Below, in pieces: positions 25,571 through 35,266 of a DNA stretch of 64,000 nucleotides (positions are counted from its first letter, which is position 1; each line of letters begins with the position of its first letter). Under the pieces are notes generated by a model. It was not told the origin of the DNA and ran no database searches. It worked only from the letters and a program-made list of their open reading frames with translations. The translations under genes and the position numbers were made by a program. Source of the DNA: Gemmatimonadaceae bacterium (GTDB lineage: Bacteria; Gemmatimonadota; Gemmatimonadetes; Gemmatimonadales; Gemmatimonadaceae); NCBI GenBank assembly GCA_025928185.1, contig JAICKA010000002.1, forward strand, positions 62,001 to 126,000. The letters run 5' to 3'.

Positions 25571-26895
25571 GCGTCCGCGCCCCACAACGGATCGCTCCGC
25601 GCGTCGTGGTGCAGCTCGAGCCAGCGGGTGATGGAGGTCCGCCGCTCGCGCCGCGCGGCTTGCCGGAACGCAAGCGGCGCCGCCGCGAGCACGAGCGCTG
25701 CCGTGATCGGCCAGATCGCAACGGCAACCGCGGCGACGCCGGCGAGCACCAGCGTTTCACCCGCCGCACCGGACAGCCGGCCGCCACCCGCGCGAATTGC
25801 CGACGCGCCGAGCAGCGATGCCAGCGGAACCACCGCCGCTACGGCGAGCGCGGACGCAATCGACAATGGCAGCAGCACGATCGGAATAACGACGAGGCAT
25901 GCCGCCAGGATTCCGGCATCCACGAGCACCCGGCGGGACGACGACCACGGCAGCGATCGTACCCACGGCCACGGCTGCCGCGAGATAAGGACGATGTTCG
26001 CCAGCGACGCCGCGAGCACGGCCAACGCGATGCCGCCGCACCAGCGCACGACCGAGTGCGATTCGGCGGCCGTCAGGTCGATGTTGTTCGTGACGATGAA
26101 ATACGCGTACGCGCATATGAGAAGTGGAATGAGCGTGCAGCCGATCGCCCGCCGCACGCCCATGCCGCGCCAGACGATCCGCCGCCACATCGCCACGCCG
26201 CGCGCGCGGCGCGCCAGGCCCGAACGTGCGACCCATGCGCGCGCGGCGGGCGATCCTGGGCGCCGGCGGTGCGCAACGGGCCCACCAGGCAGCGCGCTCG
26301 CCACAGCGATCAGGATCACCGCTGCCACGATCGAAAGGACGGTGGCTTGAATCGCCGCCGCGGCCGCGAGGGCAGCAAATGCGCGCGGCAGCCACGGTGA
26401 GGGTGCGAAAGCCGTCGCGATCGCCAGCACCAGCACGACCATGCCGACCACACGCTCGATTGACAATGGCGCGTGATACACGCCAACCGCCACCACAACC
26501 GCGATCGGTAAAAACAGGAGCACGGCAATCTGCGCCGCGGTCAGCGTCAGCGCGCTGACGATGCGCGTCATGCGCCCGGACGCCGGCAGGCTGCGCATCC
26601 ATCCAGCCGCGCCAAGCGTCACGCGGGGCGCCGCGATTCCGGCGAGCGCCGCCGCGATCGCGGCGAGCGTCAAGCGCGAGCCGGCTTCCGGCGCGGCCGA
26701 CACGATGCCGCGAATGAAGTGCTCGACCGATTCGAGCGGCAAGGGCGACGAGCCGAACGCGAACACCACCACGCCGAGGACGATCGCGTTCGCCCGGAGC
26801 CCGACGCGCAGACCGGACGCGGCGTGGAATCGGAGAAGCGTCGAAAACCCGCGCTTCGTTGCGGTGGACGCTTCAGGCCGCGGCGTTGAATTCAC
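25567..26895 (-). CDS. ABC-associated membrane protein (permease partner, unknown substrate)
   Basis: 442 residues of strongly hydrophobic sequence with about 10-12 predicted membrane helices, for example IVLGVVVFAFG, LTLAAIAAALAGIAAP, IVSALTLTAAQIAVLLFLPIAVVVAVGVY, TVLSIVAAVILIAVASALP, CTLIPLLICAYAYFIV and LVVIPIVLLPLSIASALAVAAVVPLASLL. The stop overlaps the GTG start of the ATPase gene by 4 nt, so the two form a coupled pair: this is the membrane half of the transporter. I do not recognise a specific subfamily. The Arg-rich loop near residue 220-240 is probably cytoplasmic. Confidence 0.75.
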   Translation of the reverse strand: MNSTPRPEASTATKRGFSTLLRFHAASGLRVGLRANAIVLGVVVFAFGSSPLPLESVEHFIRGIVSAAPEAGSRLTLAAIAAALAGIAAPRVTLGAAGWMRSLPASGRMTRIVSALTLTAAQIAVLLFLPIAVVVAVGVYHAPLSIERVVGMVVLVLAIATAFAPSPWLPRAFAALAAAAAIQATVLSIVAAVILIAVASALPGGPVAHRRRPGSPAARAWVARSGLARRARGVAMWRRIVWRGMGVRRAIGCTLIPLLICAYAYFIVTNNIDLTAAESHSVVRWCGGIALAVLAASLANIVLISRQPWPWVRSLPWSSSRRVLVDAGILAACLVVIPIVLLPLSIASALAVAAVVPLASLLGASAIRAGGGRLSGAAGETLVLAGVAAVAVAIWPITAALVLAAAPLAFRQAARRERRTSITRWLELHHDARSDPLWGADA

Positions 26896-26920
26896 GAATC
26901 AAGGTTCGCTCTACGACGCT

Positions 26921-26938
26921 CGCTCGACAAGTCGAGCG
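26921..26938 (-). terminator. Hairpin after the response-regulator gene
   Basis: Perfect 8-base stem CGCTCGAC / GTCGAGCG with a 2-base loop, located 20 nt downstream of the stop of the minus-strand response regulator and before the next gene. It lacks a clear T-run, so terminator function is tentative. Confidence 0.4.
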
Positions 26939-26957
26939 GGCCTTGGCGGATGCGCGT

Positions 26958-27380
26958 TCAGTGCCGCGTCCGCATCACCTCGCCGACCGCGACTACGACG
27001 CTGCGCGGGAGAATCGGCTTGAGGAGCACGCCATCGAAGCCCGCTTCGATCAACTCGGTTCGCTGGTGCAGCGACACGCGTGCGGTGAGCGCGAGGGTGG
27101 GAATGTCACGCGTGCGCGAATCGGTCTTCAGCGCCTTGAGTGCGCCGAACCCGTCCAGCTTTGGCATGCCGATGTCCATCAGCACGACCGTCGGCGAATG
27201 GTCGCGCGCCATCGTGACGCCCTCATCCCCATCGGAAGCGAGCAATACGTTGTATCCCGCGTCCTTGAGCGCGATGGAATAGATGACCCGGCAGTCTTCG
27301 TCGTCATCGACGAGCAGGATGGTGTCGCGCCTGTGTGAAATCGTGTCGTTCTGCTTTGCCGATCCCCTCGCCTGAGCCAC
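26958..27380 (-). CDS. Single-domain response regulator (receiver only)
   Basis: 140 residues from a GTG at 27380 preceded by GGAGGGGACGC; the track ORF is 17 codons longer. One CheY-like receiver: acidic pocket LLVDDDED, phosphorylation site VLMDIGMPKLDGFGAL, conserved Thr in LALTARV and Lys in GVLLKPI. No output domain is attached, so it likely relays phosphate or interacts with a partner protein. No cognate kinase sits beside it. The N-terminal ~25 residues (AQARGSAKQNDTISHRRD) are outside the fold. Confidence 0.85.
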   Translation of the reverse strand: MAQARGSAKQNDTISHRRDTILLVDDDEDCRVIYSIALKDAGYNVLLASDGDEGVTMARDHSPTVVLMDIGMPKLDGFGALKALKTDSRTRDIPTLALTARVSLHQRTELIEAGFDGVLLKPILPRSVVVAVGEVMRTRH

Positions 27381-27546
27381 GCGTCCCCTCCCTCCGCAAC
27401 ACTCCCCATCGTGACAAGTATCACGAATCATACCGGCTCGGCCGTAGTCTCGTTCCGCGGCTGCGAGCCTTGGCGTCGTGCCATTTGGCGGCGCCGGTTA
27501 CGGCGTCCGCTCTGGCGCCGGCCTTAAGCTCTGCGTACCGTCAGGC

Positions 27547-28506
27547 ATGAAGGCTTGCCTCGTCCTCCCCACGGCGCTGCTGCTGTCCGGGTGTTGGTTG
27601 CATCACCGGACGTTGGCACCCGAGCCCGCGCGCGCTCCGGCGCGAGACAGCCTCTTCCGGCTCGACCAGAGCCGCGCTGATTCCGTGGCCGTGCACGGGG
27701 CGGTCGATGGCATGCTCTCGATGCTAGCGGGCGACGTCGTCTATCTTCGCGCCGGAGTCCCGGCCGTGTACGGGCTCGCCGCCGTTCGCGCACTTTTGCC
27801 GGCGACAAATCCGCCGGGTGCACCTGCCAGCGCCTGGCAACCCCTTGGTGGCGGTGTGTCGAACGACCTCGGCTCGGCCTACACGTTCGGCGTCGCGGCG
27901 CGGGCTGTACCGAGCGCTGGCTCCGGGCCGATTGAATTGGCGCGGTACATCGCCTTCTGGCGTCGCTCAGCTCGAACGCCTTGGCGGATCGTAGCCTATG
28001 CCGAAGTCGGACAACCACCATCCGGCGAGGAGCCGACGTTCACGCCGGAGCAACTGGCGCCCTCAGCCGATTCCGTGGCGCCGAAGATTGCCGAGGCACG
28101 GGCGCAGCTCCGTTCGGCAGATAGCTCTTTTTCAGACCTGGCGATCCGGATGGGGCTCGCGTTCGCATTCTCGAATACGGCCGCGCCGCAGGGGGCGGTG
28201 TTCGGCAACCCGGCGCTCATCGTTGGGCCGGACGCGATCCGGATGTACCTGTCCGAGCAGCCGGGCGGCAGCTCGCTTACCTGGCACCCGGTTTACGCCG
28301 ACGTTGCGGCATCGCGCGACCTTGGCTTCACGGTTGGAGAATACGTCTCCACCGGTCGAGGTCCCTCGGGCGCCACAGTCCAGCGATTCGGGAAATACCT
28401 CACGGTGTGGCAGCGCCAGGGCAACGGCAACTGGCGGTTCGTGATCGACGGCGGCAGCCCGGACGGGAGCCGATCCGGCGCCGGATTTCGCGCTCCCAAG
28501 TACTGA
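27547..28506 (+). CDS. Putative lipoprotein with two NTF2-like (DUF4440/SnoaL-type) domains
   Basis: 319 residues from the ATG at 27547. Signal with lipobox LLLSGC (MKACLVLPTALLLSGCW). Two similar halves follow: a first NTF2-like domain at about 40-150 (HGAVDGMLSMLAGDVVYLRAG...FGVAARAVPSAG...YIAFWRRSARTPWRIVAYAEVG) and a second at about 175-310 (DLAIRMGLAFAFSNTAAPQGAVFG...YADVAASRDLGFTVGEYV...GKYLTVWQRQGNGNWRFVIDGG). The pattern 'test load, read out, Trp-xxxx-Trp at C-terminus' is typical of DUF4440. Such duplicated domains are found in secreted proteins of uncertain activity. Confidence 0.75.
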   Translation: MKACLVLPTALLLSGCWLHHRTLAPEPARAPARDSLFRLDQSRADSVAVHGAVDGMLSMLAGDVVYLRAGVPAVYGLAAVRALLPATNPPGAPASAWQPLGGGVSNDLGSAYTFGVAARAVPSAGSGPIELARYIAFWRRSARTPWRIVAYAEVGQPPSGEEPTFTPEQLAPSADSVAPKIAEARAQLRSADSSFSDLAIRMGLAFAFSNTAAPQGAVFGNPALIVGPDAIRMYLSEQPGGSSLTWHPVYADVAASRDLGFTVGEYVSTGRGPSGATVQRFGKYLTVWQRQGNGNWRFVIDGGSPDGSRSGAGFRAPKY

Positions 28507-28593
28507 AGTATCAACGAGTTCGACGCTCTCGTGACGCTCCCTGTTTATACTGTGCTCGCTTGAACGAGCGAAGCGGTCGAGCGGTGTGAAAAC

Positions 28594-28625
28594 GAAGAGG
28601 CCCGCGCGAATGCGCGGGCCTCTTC
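28594..28625. terminator. Bidirectional intrinsic terminator
   Basis: Perfect 14-base inverted repeat GAAGAGGCCCGCGC / GCGCGGGCCTCTTC with loop GAAT. T-rich sequence follows on the plus strand (ATTT) and GTTTTC on the minus strand. It lies between two converging genes and can serve both. Confidence 0.85.
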
Positions 28626-28649
28626 ATTTGCTCTCGTCAGGGGCGATTG

Positions 28650-29492
28650 TCAGTAGATGTAGACCTTCGTCCCGACGGGCACGTGCTCGTACAGCCACTC
28701 GATGTCTTCGTCGCGCAACCGCACGCAACCGTGTGTGGCGGCGAGGCCGATCGACTCCTTGTAGGGAGTTCCGTGGAGGAGGAACCCGTCGCCAAGGATG
28801 AGGCGGTACTTCCCGAGCTCGCCCTCGACCTTGCGATTTTTGGTGCCGAGCGGCGGAATAAAGAGCGTGTTGTCGAATACGATGTGCTCGTCGGTCGGCA
28901 GCGCGCCGAGGTACTTGCCGTCCTTGTCGAGCAGGCCGACTTCGTCATTGCGGACGACGAGCTTGCGGCCGTCGCTCAGCTTCGTTGGGTGGCTGGCGCT
29001 GACATATCCGAGCTTGAGTCCGTGCTCCTCGGCCGTCTCGGCGTAGAGCCACTTGGGCGGCTGCCAGATCGGATCCGCTTCCTTGCCGAGAACCGTGCGC
29101 ACACCGCGTGGCATGTCGAACGTCCACGACTGATTGCCGTACTGCAGGGTCGTTCCGCTCGCCACGGCAGCCGGGGCGCTCAACACCGTATCCTCGCCGA
29201 CGATCGCCCAGATGTGGCGATCCTGCAGCGAGACGACGAGGTGAAAGCCGGTCGCCTGTGCGGCGATGGCGCGATGTCGTACCCAGGATAGACTGTCCGA
29301 GCGCGACTTGAACGAGTACTCGCTCGTCTCGCCGTCGCTCTCGCTGCTGTCGCTCGTGGCGGAGAGATGTGCGCGGGACGACAACTGCGTCCGTGCCTCG
29401 AGTCCCTGCGCGCGAACGACGGCAGGCGCGATCGCGAGGCCGGCGACGGCTCCCGCGGACTTGAGGATTTGCTGAATTTGACGTGTGCGCAT
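28650..29492 (-). CDS. L,D-transpeptidase (YkuD family)
   Basis: 280 residues from the ATG at 29492 that opens a signal peptide (MRTRQIQQILKSAGAVAGLAIAPAVVRAQG). The catalytic YkuD region near the C-terminus contains HGTPYKESIGLAATHGCVRLRDEDIEWLYE, the conserved HGT...HGCVR motif with nucleophilic Cys. These enzymes form 3-3 cross-links in peptidoglycan or anchor proteins to the wall. Nearby NlpC/P60 (37424) points to envelope remodelling. The segment between signal and catalytic domain is low complexity and Ser-rich. Start at 29492 because the track's longer frame enters the spacer. Confidence 0.88.
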   Translation of the reverse strand: MRTRQIQQILKSAGAVAGLAIAPAVVRAQGLEARTQLSSRAHLSATSDSSESDGETSEYSFKSRSDSLSWVRHRAIAAQATGFHLVVSLQDRHIWAIVGEDTVLSAPAAVASGTTLQYGNQSWTFDMPRGVRTVLGKEADPIWQPPKWLYAETAEEHGLKLGYVSASHPTKLSDGRKLVVRNDEVGLLDKDGKYLGALPTDEHIVFDNTLFIPPLGTKNRKVEGELGKYRLILGDGFLLHGTPYKESIGLAATHGCVRLRDEDIEWLYEHVPVGTKVYIY

Positions 29493-29656
29493 GGTGGGCT
29501 CTGCTCTATCTGGAAGCGCTGATGACTGAAAAAACGGAGCGCTGTTGCGTACGACCCGGTATTGCCAAAAGCGTTCCAAATCCGCCACGGCTGCGCTTGA
29601 GGACTCCCCTATAGTATACTCTCGCGACCGCAGAGTCTACGACACTACGACGAAGC

Positions 29657-29689
29657 GCGCCGCCCGTTGCAACGGGCGGCGCACTTTTG
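29657..29689 (+). terminator. Perfect 12-bp inverted repeat followed by ACTTTTG
   Basis: GCGCCGCCCGTT and AACGGGCGGCGC around a GC loop; ACTTTTG follows on the plus strand. A -10-like TATACT (29615-29620) lies 36 nt upstream. The spacer 29493-29760 holds no gene. The polarity is opposite to both neighbouring genes, so either a short plus-strand RNA ends here or it acts as a weak bidirectional terminator. Confidence 0.45.
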
Positions 29690-29760
29690 AGTTCTGATAC
29701 GCCTCAGGTACGGCCCGGGCTCGGTCCGCCGGCGGGGCGGCGGATGAGCCTGGGTTTCGC

Positions 29761-30609
29761 TCAGAAGTACCGGGTCAGGCCGATCATCACCGGCACGTGC
29801 GGGATGTTCGACTGCTCACCCTTGAACCGCTCGTACCGGCTCTCGACGAAGAGGTTGGTCTTGCCGTAGCCGATCTCGACGCCGCCACCGACGTTGTAGC
29901 CCCAGCCGCTGTGCCAATCCTGGTCGCCGACCACGGCCGCCGGATTCGCGGTTTGCGCGCCGTCGCCAACGCTGTACAAGCCGGCGTTCTGCTCGAGGAC
30001 GCTCTTGAACCGGTTGTACGTGCCGCCGAGCAAGCCGTACACCTGGACGCGCTTGGCGAGCGGCGACACCGACACGAGACGCAACTTCAGGTCCGCGGCG
30101 GCTTCCATCTGCTTCGCGTTATCGAGCCCAATCACGTTCTTCACGAAGCTGTGTGCCTCGTACTGGCTGTAGCCGAGCGTGAAGCGCAGGCCCAGCGGGC
30201 TGCCGAGCGGATCGATGCCGAATGGAATCTCCACGCGCCAACCCGGATGATCCGAGTCGTTGAAGTTCGCGGCCGGAATCGAGGCGCCCGCGGCGAGGCC
30301 GAGGTAGAAGCCTCCGATCTGCGGGATGACCGGAATCGGCGCCTGCACGGTAACGGTGTCGTGCACCGTCATCGTCGTCGTGGTCGTCACCGTGTCCACG
30401 CGGCCGGGCAGCTGCAGCGTGTCGGTCTTGTAGACCGTGACGGTGTCGACGTGCACCGGTTGCGGTGCCTCCTTCTGGATCGGAATGCGCCGCGTCGACC
30501 GAGGACGGGTCCTGCGGGTGCGAGTGGTGTCCTGTGCAGATGCGGCGGATGCTTGCAGTGCGAACAACGCCGCGCCGGCAACGAGCAGTAATGCGTTACG
30601 CTTCAACAT
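29761..30609 (-). CDS. Putative outer-membrane beta-barrel protein
   Basis: 282 residues from the ATG at 30609, preceded by GGGAGGAGACCCA, a very good ribosome site; the track ORF is longer by 54 codons. Signal peptide MLKRNALLLVAGAALFALQASAASA. A Thr/Arg/Pro-rich spacer (about 27-90) is followed by alternating hydrophobic/hydrophilic strands, several aromatic (GGFYLGLAAGASIP, GWRVEIPFGIDPL, FTLGYSQYEAH, LKLRLVSVSP, VYGLLGGTYNRF, WGYNVGGGVEIGYGKTNLFVESRYERF). The protein ends in an aromatic residue, LTRYF, typical of barrel proteins. About 8-10 strands, so possibly an OmpA/OmpW-like barrel. Not assigned to a named family. Confidence 0.7.
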   Translation of the reverse strand: MLKRNALLLVAGAALFALQASAASAQDTTRTRRTRPRSTRRIPIQKEAPQPVHVDTVTVYKTDTLQLPGRVDTVTTTTTMTVHDTVTVQAPIPVIPQIGGFYLGLAAGASIPAANFNDSDHPGWRVEIPFGIDPLGSPLGLRFTLGYSQYEAHSFVKNVIGLDNAKQMEAAADLKLRLVSVSPLAKRVQVYGLLGGTYNRFKSVLEQNAGLYSVGDGAQTANPAAVVGDQDWHSGWGYNVGGGVEIGYGKTNLFVESRYERFKGEQSNIPHVPVMIGLTRYF

Positions 30610-30805
30610 TGGGTCTCCTCCCATTGCGCCGTCCTCGACTTGCCCCCGCGGACGACAACCGGGCGGAAGCCTGGGCCCGTGCGGCGACGCACAGCCCCAC
30701 CCTCCGAACGACGTACCTCGTCGCGGCACCGGCGACGTCCTCAAGCACACCGCGTGCCGCAGCGAGGGCAAAAAGCAGAGCGAGCAGATAGAGTTAAGTC
30801 CATTA

Positions 30806-32158
30806 TCAGGTACTTAACTTTGCTTGTTCGCTCCCCTCGTCGATCACGATTCGCAACGTCGCGACACAGCCCTGCCGGTCTGTCCGATTCTCCAGTGTCA
30901 GCGACCCGCCATGCGCCTCCGCAATCTGCCGTGACAGCACCAATCCGATGCCCGACCCATGGGGCTTTGTAGTGAAAAACGGCACGAACAAGTTCGAGCT
31001 GCTCGCAATTCCAGATCCCTCATCCTCCACCGTAAGCAGAAACGTGCCATTCTGGCGGAACCAGCGGATGTAAACGGCGCCGCCGGTGTCCAGCGACGCG
31101 TCGACGGCGTTTCGAACGACGTTGATCAGCAGTTGGTCGAGCTGGTCGCCGTCGGCGAACAGCGTCGTCGGCGGCCCCGCGTCGACGCACACGTGCAGCC
31201 GCGTCTCCAGTCGCACTACCCGATTCACCCAGGTGCTCACGTCCAGCGTCGCACGCTGCGGGGCCGGCAATCGCGCGAGCTTCGCATAGGCCGACATGAA
31301 GCGCACCAGCGCTTCCGAGCGGCCGCCGATCACGCTCAAACCGCTGCGCAGATCCGTCTCGACATCCGGCGGCCGCGGCTCGCGCTCCATCAACGCCATG
31401 AGACTTCCCGCAATCGACTTGATCGGCGCGAGCGAATTGTTGATCTCGTGGCTCAGCACCCGGACGATACGCTGCCAGGCCTGAAGCTCCTCCTCGCGCA
31501 ACGTGCGACTGACGTCGGCGAGGACGAGCAGCGTATGCGGCCGGCCATCCTGTCGGAACGTGCCACGTCGTACTTCCCAGCGCCCCGCGCCACCGGGGAA
31601 CGACACGTCCATCGTGCCCGGCGATCCGCCGGCGAGCGCGGTGTCCAACCCGACCTGCGATGCCGTGCGCCCGAGCAGTCGTTCGGCCGGGCTGGCGAGC
31701 AGCCGCTCGCCGGCGCGATTCACGAGACGCAGCCGGTTTACCGCGTCGAACGCGAACACCGCCACGTCGATTTCCGCCATCACCGTTCGCAGCAGCGCCG
31801 TCGCTTCCATTGCGCCGAGCCGCTGCGATCGGAGCGTCTCGCCGAGGAGATTGGATTCGAGAAACGCCAGGCCGAGCGCGTCTTCGCGATCGGCGCCGCG
31901 GGCGCGAATCGAGTAATCGCCCTCGCGCAGCGCGGCCAGCATGTTGGACAGGGTTTGCAGCGGCCTGATCACCCGCTCGCGGAGCACGAACGACGTAATC
32001 AGCCACGCGAGGACGATCGCGAGGCCGAGCGTCCAGCGTACTTTGTCCGTGAAGTCGCCGCGCCAGAGCAGGGCCATCGAGATCACGACGCCCGGCAGCC
32101 CGGCCAGGAGCGCCAGGCGAAAGATGACGCGTTCGTGTGACGGCCGCTCGGAGGCCAC
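30806..32158 (-). CDS. Two-component sensor histidine kinase (NtrY-like)
   Basis: 450 residues. Two N-terminal membrane helices (about 12-33 and 40-60), a HAMP-like region (RPLQTLSNMLAALREGDYSI), a PAS-like stretch (VMAEIDVAVFAFDAVNRLRLVNRAGERLL), the phospho-accepting H-box RVLSHEINNSLAPIK, and the ATPase part with N-box LLINVVRNAVDASL, G1 VEDEGSGI and GSGIGLVLSRQIAEAHGGSL. The HEINNSLAPI H-box is typical of NtrY/NtrB-type kinases. Its start lies 3 nt after the stop of the upstream response regulator, so both are co-transcribed with the MacB/HlyD efflux genes. Confidence 0.9.
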   Translation of the reverse strand: MASERPSHERVIFRLALLAGLPGVVISMALLWRGDFTDKVRWTLGLAIVLAWLITSFVLRERVIRPLQTLSNMLAALREGDYSIRARGADREDALGLAFLESNLLGETLRSQRLGAMEATALLRTVMAEIDVAVFAFDAVNRLRLVNRAGERLLASPAERLLGRTASQVGLDTALAGGSPGTMDVSFPGGAGRWEVRRGTFRQDGRPHTLLVLADVSRTLREEELQAWQRIVRVLSHEINNSLAPIKSIAGSLMALMEREPRPPDVETDLRSGLSVIGGRSEALVRFMSAYAKLARLPAPQRATLDVSTWVNRVVRLETRLHVCVDAGPPTTLFADGDQLDQLLINVVRNAVDASLDTGGAVYIRWFRQNGTFLLTVEDEGSGIASSSNLFVPFFTTKPHGSGIGLVLSRQIAEAHGGSLTLENRTDRQGCVATLRIVIDEGSEQAKLST

Positions 32159-32161
32159 GGG

Positions 32162-33520
32162 TCAGAGGCCGTGGCTGGCGATGCGGCGATAGAGCGCGCT
32201 GCGCGACAATCCCAGCGCCTGCGCGGCGCGGCTCACGTTGCCGTCGTAGCGCGACAGCGCTTTCTGAATGAGAACTTTCTCAACGTCCTCGAGGGGCAGA
32301 TCGTCGAGCCGCGCCGTCGATGCGGCGGCGCGCAGTCCCAGATCCGCAACGGAGATGTGGTCGCCGCGCGCGAGGAGCACTGCACGCTCCACCGCGTGAT
32401 CCAGCTCGCGGATGTTGCCGGGCCACGAGTGCTCGAGCAGCATCTGCATCGCCGCCGGATCAAAGGCGGCGAGCGACTTGTGATAGCGCGCCGCGTGGCG
32501 ACGGAGAAAATGCATCGCCAACGGCGCAATGTCCTCGCGGCGATCGCGCAGAGCGGGCAGGTGGATCTCGATCGTGTTGAGCCGGAAGAGCAGATCCTCC
32601 CGGAATCGACCGGCCGCGACTTCCTGAGCGAGATCCGCGTTCGTCGCCGCGAGCACGCGCACGTCGACGTGTCGCGCCTTGGATGAGCCGACGCGCTCCA
32701 CGTCCATCGTCTGCAGCACGCGGAGCAGCTTGGATTGCAGCGCGAGCGGCACGGTTCCGATCTCGTCGAGAAAGAGCGTGCCGCCGTCGGCCAGCTCGAA
32801 CCGCCCGACGCGATCCGTCTTGGCGTCGGTGAACGCGCCCTTGATGTGCCCGAACAACTCGCTCTCGAACAATCCCTCGGACAGGCCGCCCATGTTCACG
32901 GGAATGAATGACCGGGCGCTGCGTGGCGATGACGCGTGCAGCCACTGCGCCACGAGCTCCTTGCCCGTCCCGTGCTCGCCCGTGATCAGCACGTTGGCAT
33001 CCGATGGCCCGATGCGCTCCATCAGCTCGAGGATCGGCTGCATCTTCGGCGACTCGGCGATCATCGGCGGAAGATGCGCGCGACGCAGCGTGTTCTCCGT
33101 CTCGAGGCGCTGCGCGCGACGGAGCGCTCGACCCAGCTCGATTTGCGTATTCAGAATGGACACGAGCCGCGCGTTGTCCCACGGCTTCTCGACGTAATCG
33201 CGCGCGCCGCGGCGCATCGCTTCAACGGCGTTGTCGATCGTGCCCCACGCGGTCATGACGATCACGGGCATCGTCGGCTCGAGCGCCTGCAGCTCCCGCA
33301 GCACATCCAGCCCTTCGCGGCCGGACGTGGTGTCGCGCGTGTAGTTCATGTCGAGCAGCATGGCATCGTAGTCGCGGCGCTCGAGCGCTGCGAGCGCGGC
33401 GGCCGGCGAGCTGACGGTCGTGACGTTGAAGCCCTGGCTCTTGAGCAGCAGGCGCAGGGCTTCGAGAACGTCCGGCTGGTCGTCGGCGACGAGCACCGCG
33501 GCAGTCGAGCTGTCTGACAT
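32162..33520 (-). CDS. NtrC-family response regulator with sigma-54-interaction domain
   Basis: 452 residues: CheY-type receiver ([17 protein letters not shown], phospho-Asp in [14 protein letters not shown]), AAA+ domain with Walker [29 protein letters not shown] (a GAFTDA variant of the GAFTGA sigma-54 contact loop) and Walker [11 protein letters not shown]. It ends in a C-terminal Fis-like helix-turn-helix ([29 protein letters not shown]). It should activate sigma-54 promoters when phosphorylated by the downstream kinase. The GAFTDA form still occurs in functional activators, so activity is likely. No sigma-54 promoter was found in the examined spacers of this cluster. Confidence 0.9.
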   Translation of the reverse strand: MSDSSTAAVLVADDQPDVLEALRLLLKSQGFNVTTVSSPAAALAALERRDYDAMLLDMNYTRDTTSGREGLDVLRELQALEPTMPVIVMTAWGTIDNAVEAMRRGARDYVEKPWDNARLVSILNTQIELGRALRRAQRLETENTLRRAHLPPMIAESPKMQPILELMERIGPSDANVLITGEHGTGKELVAQWLHASSPRSARSFIPVNMGGLSEGLFESELFGHIKGAFTDAKTDRVGRFELADGGTLFLDEIGTVPLALQSKLLRVLQTMDVERVGSSKARHVDVRVLAATNADLAQEVAAGRFREDLLFRLNTIEIHLPALRDRREDIAPLAMHFLRRHAARYHKSLAAFDPAAMQMLLEHSWPGNIRELDHAVERAVLLARGDHISVADLGLRAAASTARLDDLPLEDVEKVLIQKALSRYDGNVSRAAQALGLSRSALYRRIASHGL

Positions 33521-33570
33521 GTGGAGAACCTACAGAGCGGAAGCGCTCGGAACGAGAGCGCCGCGGCCGG

Positions 33571-34329
33571 TCACGCCGTAACCGGCCCCTCGCTGCCCGT
33601 GATCCAGCCGTCGCGCAACTCGATGATCCGGTTGCCGAACTGGGCGTTCGTCTCGGAATGCGTGACCTGGATGATCGTCGTGCCCTCGTTATTCAACTTC
33701 TTGAACAATTCCATGATCTCGCGGCCCTGGCTCGAATGCAGGTTGCCCGTCGGCTCGTCGGCGAGGATGAGCTTCGGCCGGGCGATCACCGCGCGCGCCA
33801 CGCCGACCAGCTGCTGCTGGCCGCCGGAGAGCTGCCGCGGATAGAGATCCTTCTTCCCGACCATGCCGAACCGGTCGAGCGTGTCGGCGACGATCGCTTC
33901 GCGCTCGGACTTCTTCACGTTCCGGTACGACAGCGGGATGTCCAGATTCTCGAGCACCGTCAGATCGTCGATCAGGTGATACTGCTGAAAGACGAACCCG
34001 ATGTGCTCCTTGTTGAGCGCCACGCGCTGCTTGTGGCTCATCGCGTGCACCGGGTGGCCGGCAAACATGAATTCACCGCTCCACGCGCTGTCGAGCATGC
34101 CGAGAATGGCGAGCAGCGTCGACTTGCCGGCGCCCGACGGTCCCATGATCGAGACGAATTCGCCCGGCTGCACGTCGACGGAAATGCGGCGCAGCACGTA
34201 GCTCCGGCCGGCCGGCGTCTCGAAGACCTTTTCGAGATTCCGCATGGAGATGAGCGGCCCGACCATCGGCGCCACGGGTACGTCGCGCGGGTCGAGACGG
34301 GGCGTTGCTTTCGTCGAGAACAGGGACAT
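33571..34329 (-). CDS. MacB/LolD-type ABC transporter ATPase (first)
   Basis: 252 residues. Walker A MGPSGAGKSTLLAIL, Q-loop FVFQQYHLIDDLTV, signature LSGGQQQLVG and Walker B LILADEPTGN, with H-loop THSETN. The LolD/MacB pattern is clear, with two unusual positions: QQQL instead of QQQR, and NLHSSQG instead of NLDS. No permease of the MacB type is adjacent in this cluster; the partner must be encoded elsewhere. An approximately 30-residue N-terminal extension precedes the ATPase fold. Confidence 0.88.
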   Translation of the reverse strand: MSLFSTKATPRLDPRDVPVAPMVGPLISMRNLEKVFETPAGRSYVLRRISVDVQPGEFVSIMGPSGAGKSTLLAILGMLDSAWSGEFMFAGHPVHAMSHKQRVALNKEHIGFVFQQYHLIDDLTVLENLDIPLSYRNVKKSEREAIVADTLDRFGMVGKKDLYPRQLSGGQQQLVGVARAVIARPKLILADEPTGNLHSSQGREIMELFKKLNNEGTTIIQVTHSETNAQFGNRIIELRDGWITGSEGPVTA

Positions 34330-34471
34330 GATGCTAGCTGCTAGGTGCTAGGGACTAGTTGGTTGCTGGAAGCTAGTTGCTGGACGCAGGCGATGCAGTG
34401 AAGGCGAGCCGAGGGGTGCTAGCCTCTAGCGACCAGCACCCCACCAGCATCGAGTTACTAGCATCCAGCGT
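34330..34471. repeat. CTAG-rich spacer
   Basis: The 142-nt gap between the two ATPase genes holds nine CTAG tetranucleotides in a degenerate pattern (for example CTAGCTGCTAGGTGCTAGG), with GCTGG/CCAGC fragments between. No open frame. CTAG is rare in most bacterial genomes, so the density is notable. Confidence 0.8.
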
Positions 34472-35221
<750 letters not shown>

Positions 35222-35266
35222 TGGTCGGGGGGTTGGAGGGACTAGGAACTAGTGACTAGGTGCCAG
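35222..35266. repeat. Second CTAG-rich spacer
   Basis: 45 nt between the ATPase and adaptor genes with three CTAGs in the pattern GGACTAGGAACTAGTGACTAG, the same style as at 34330-34471. Confidence 0.75.
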
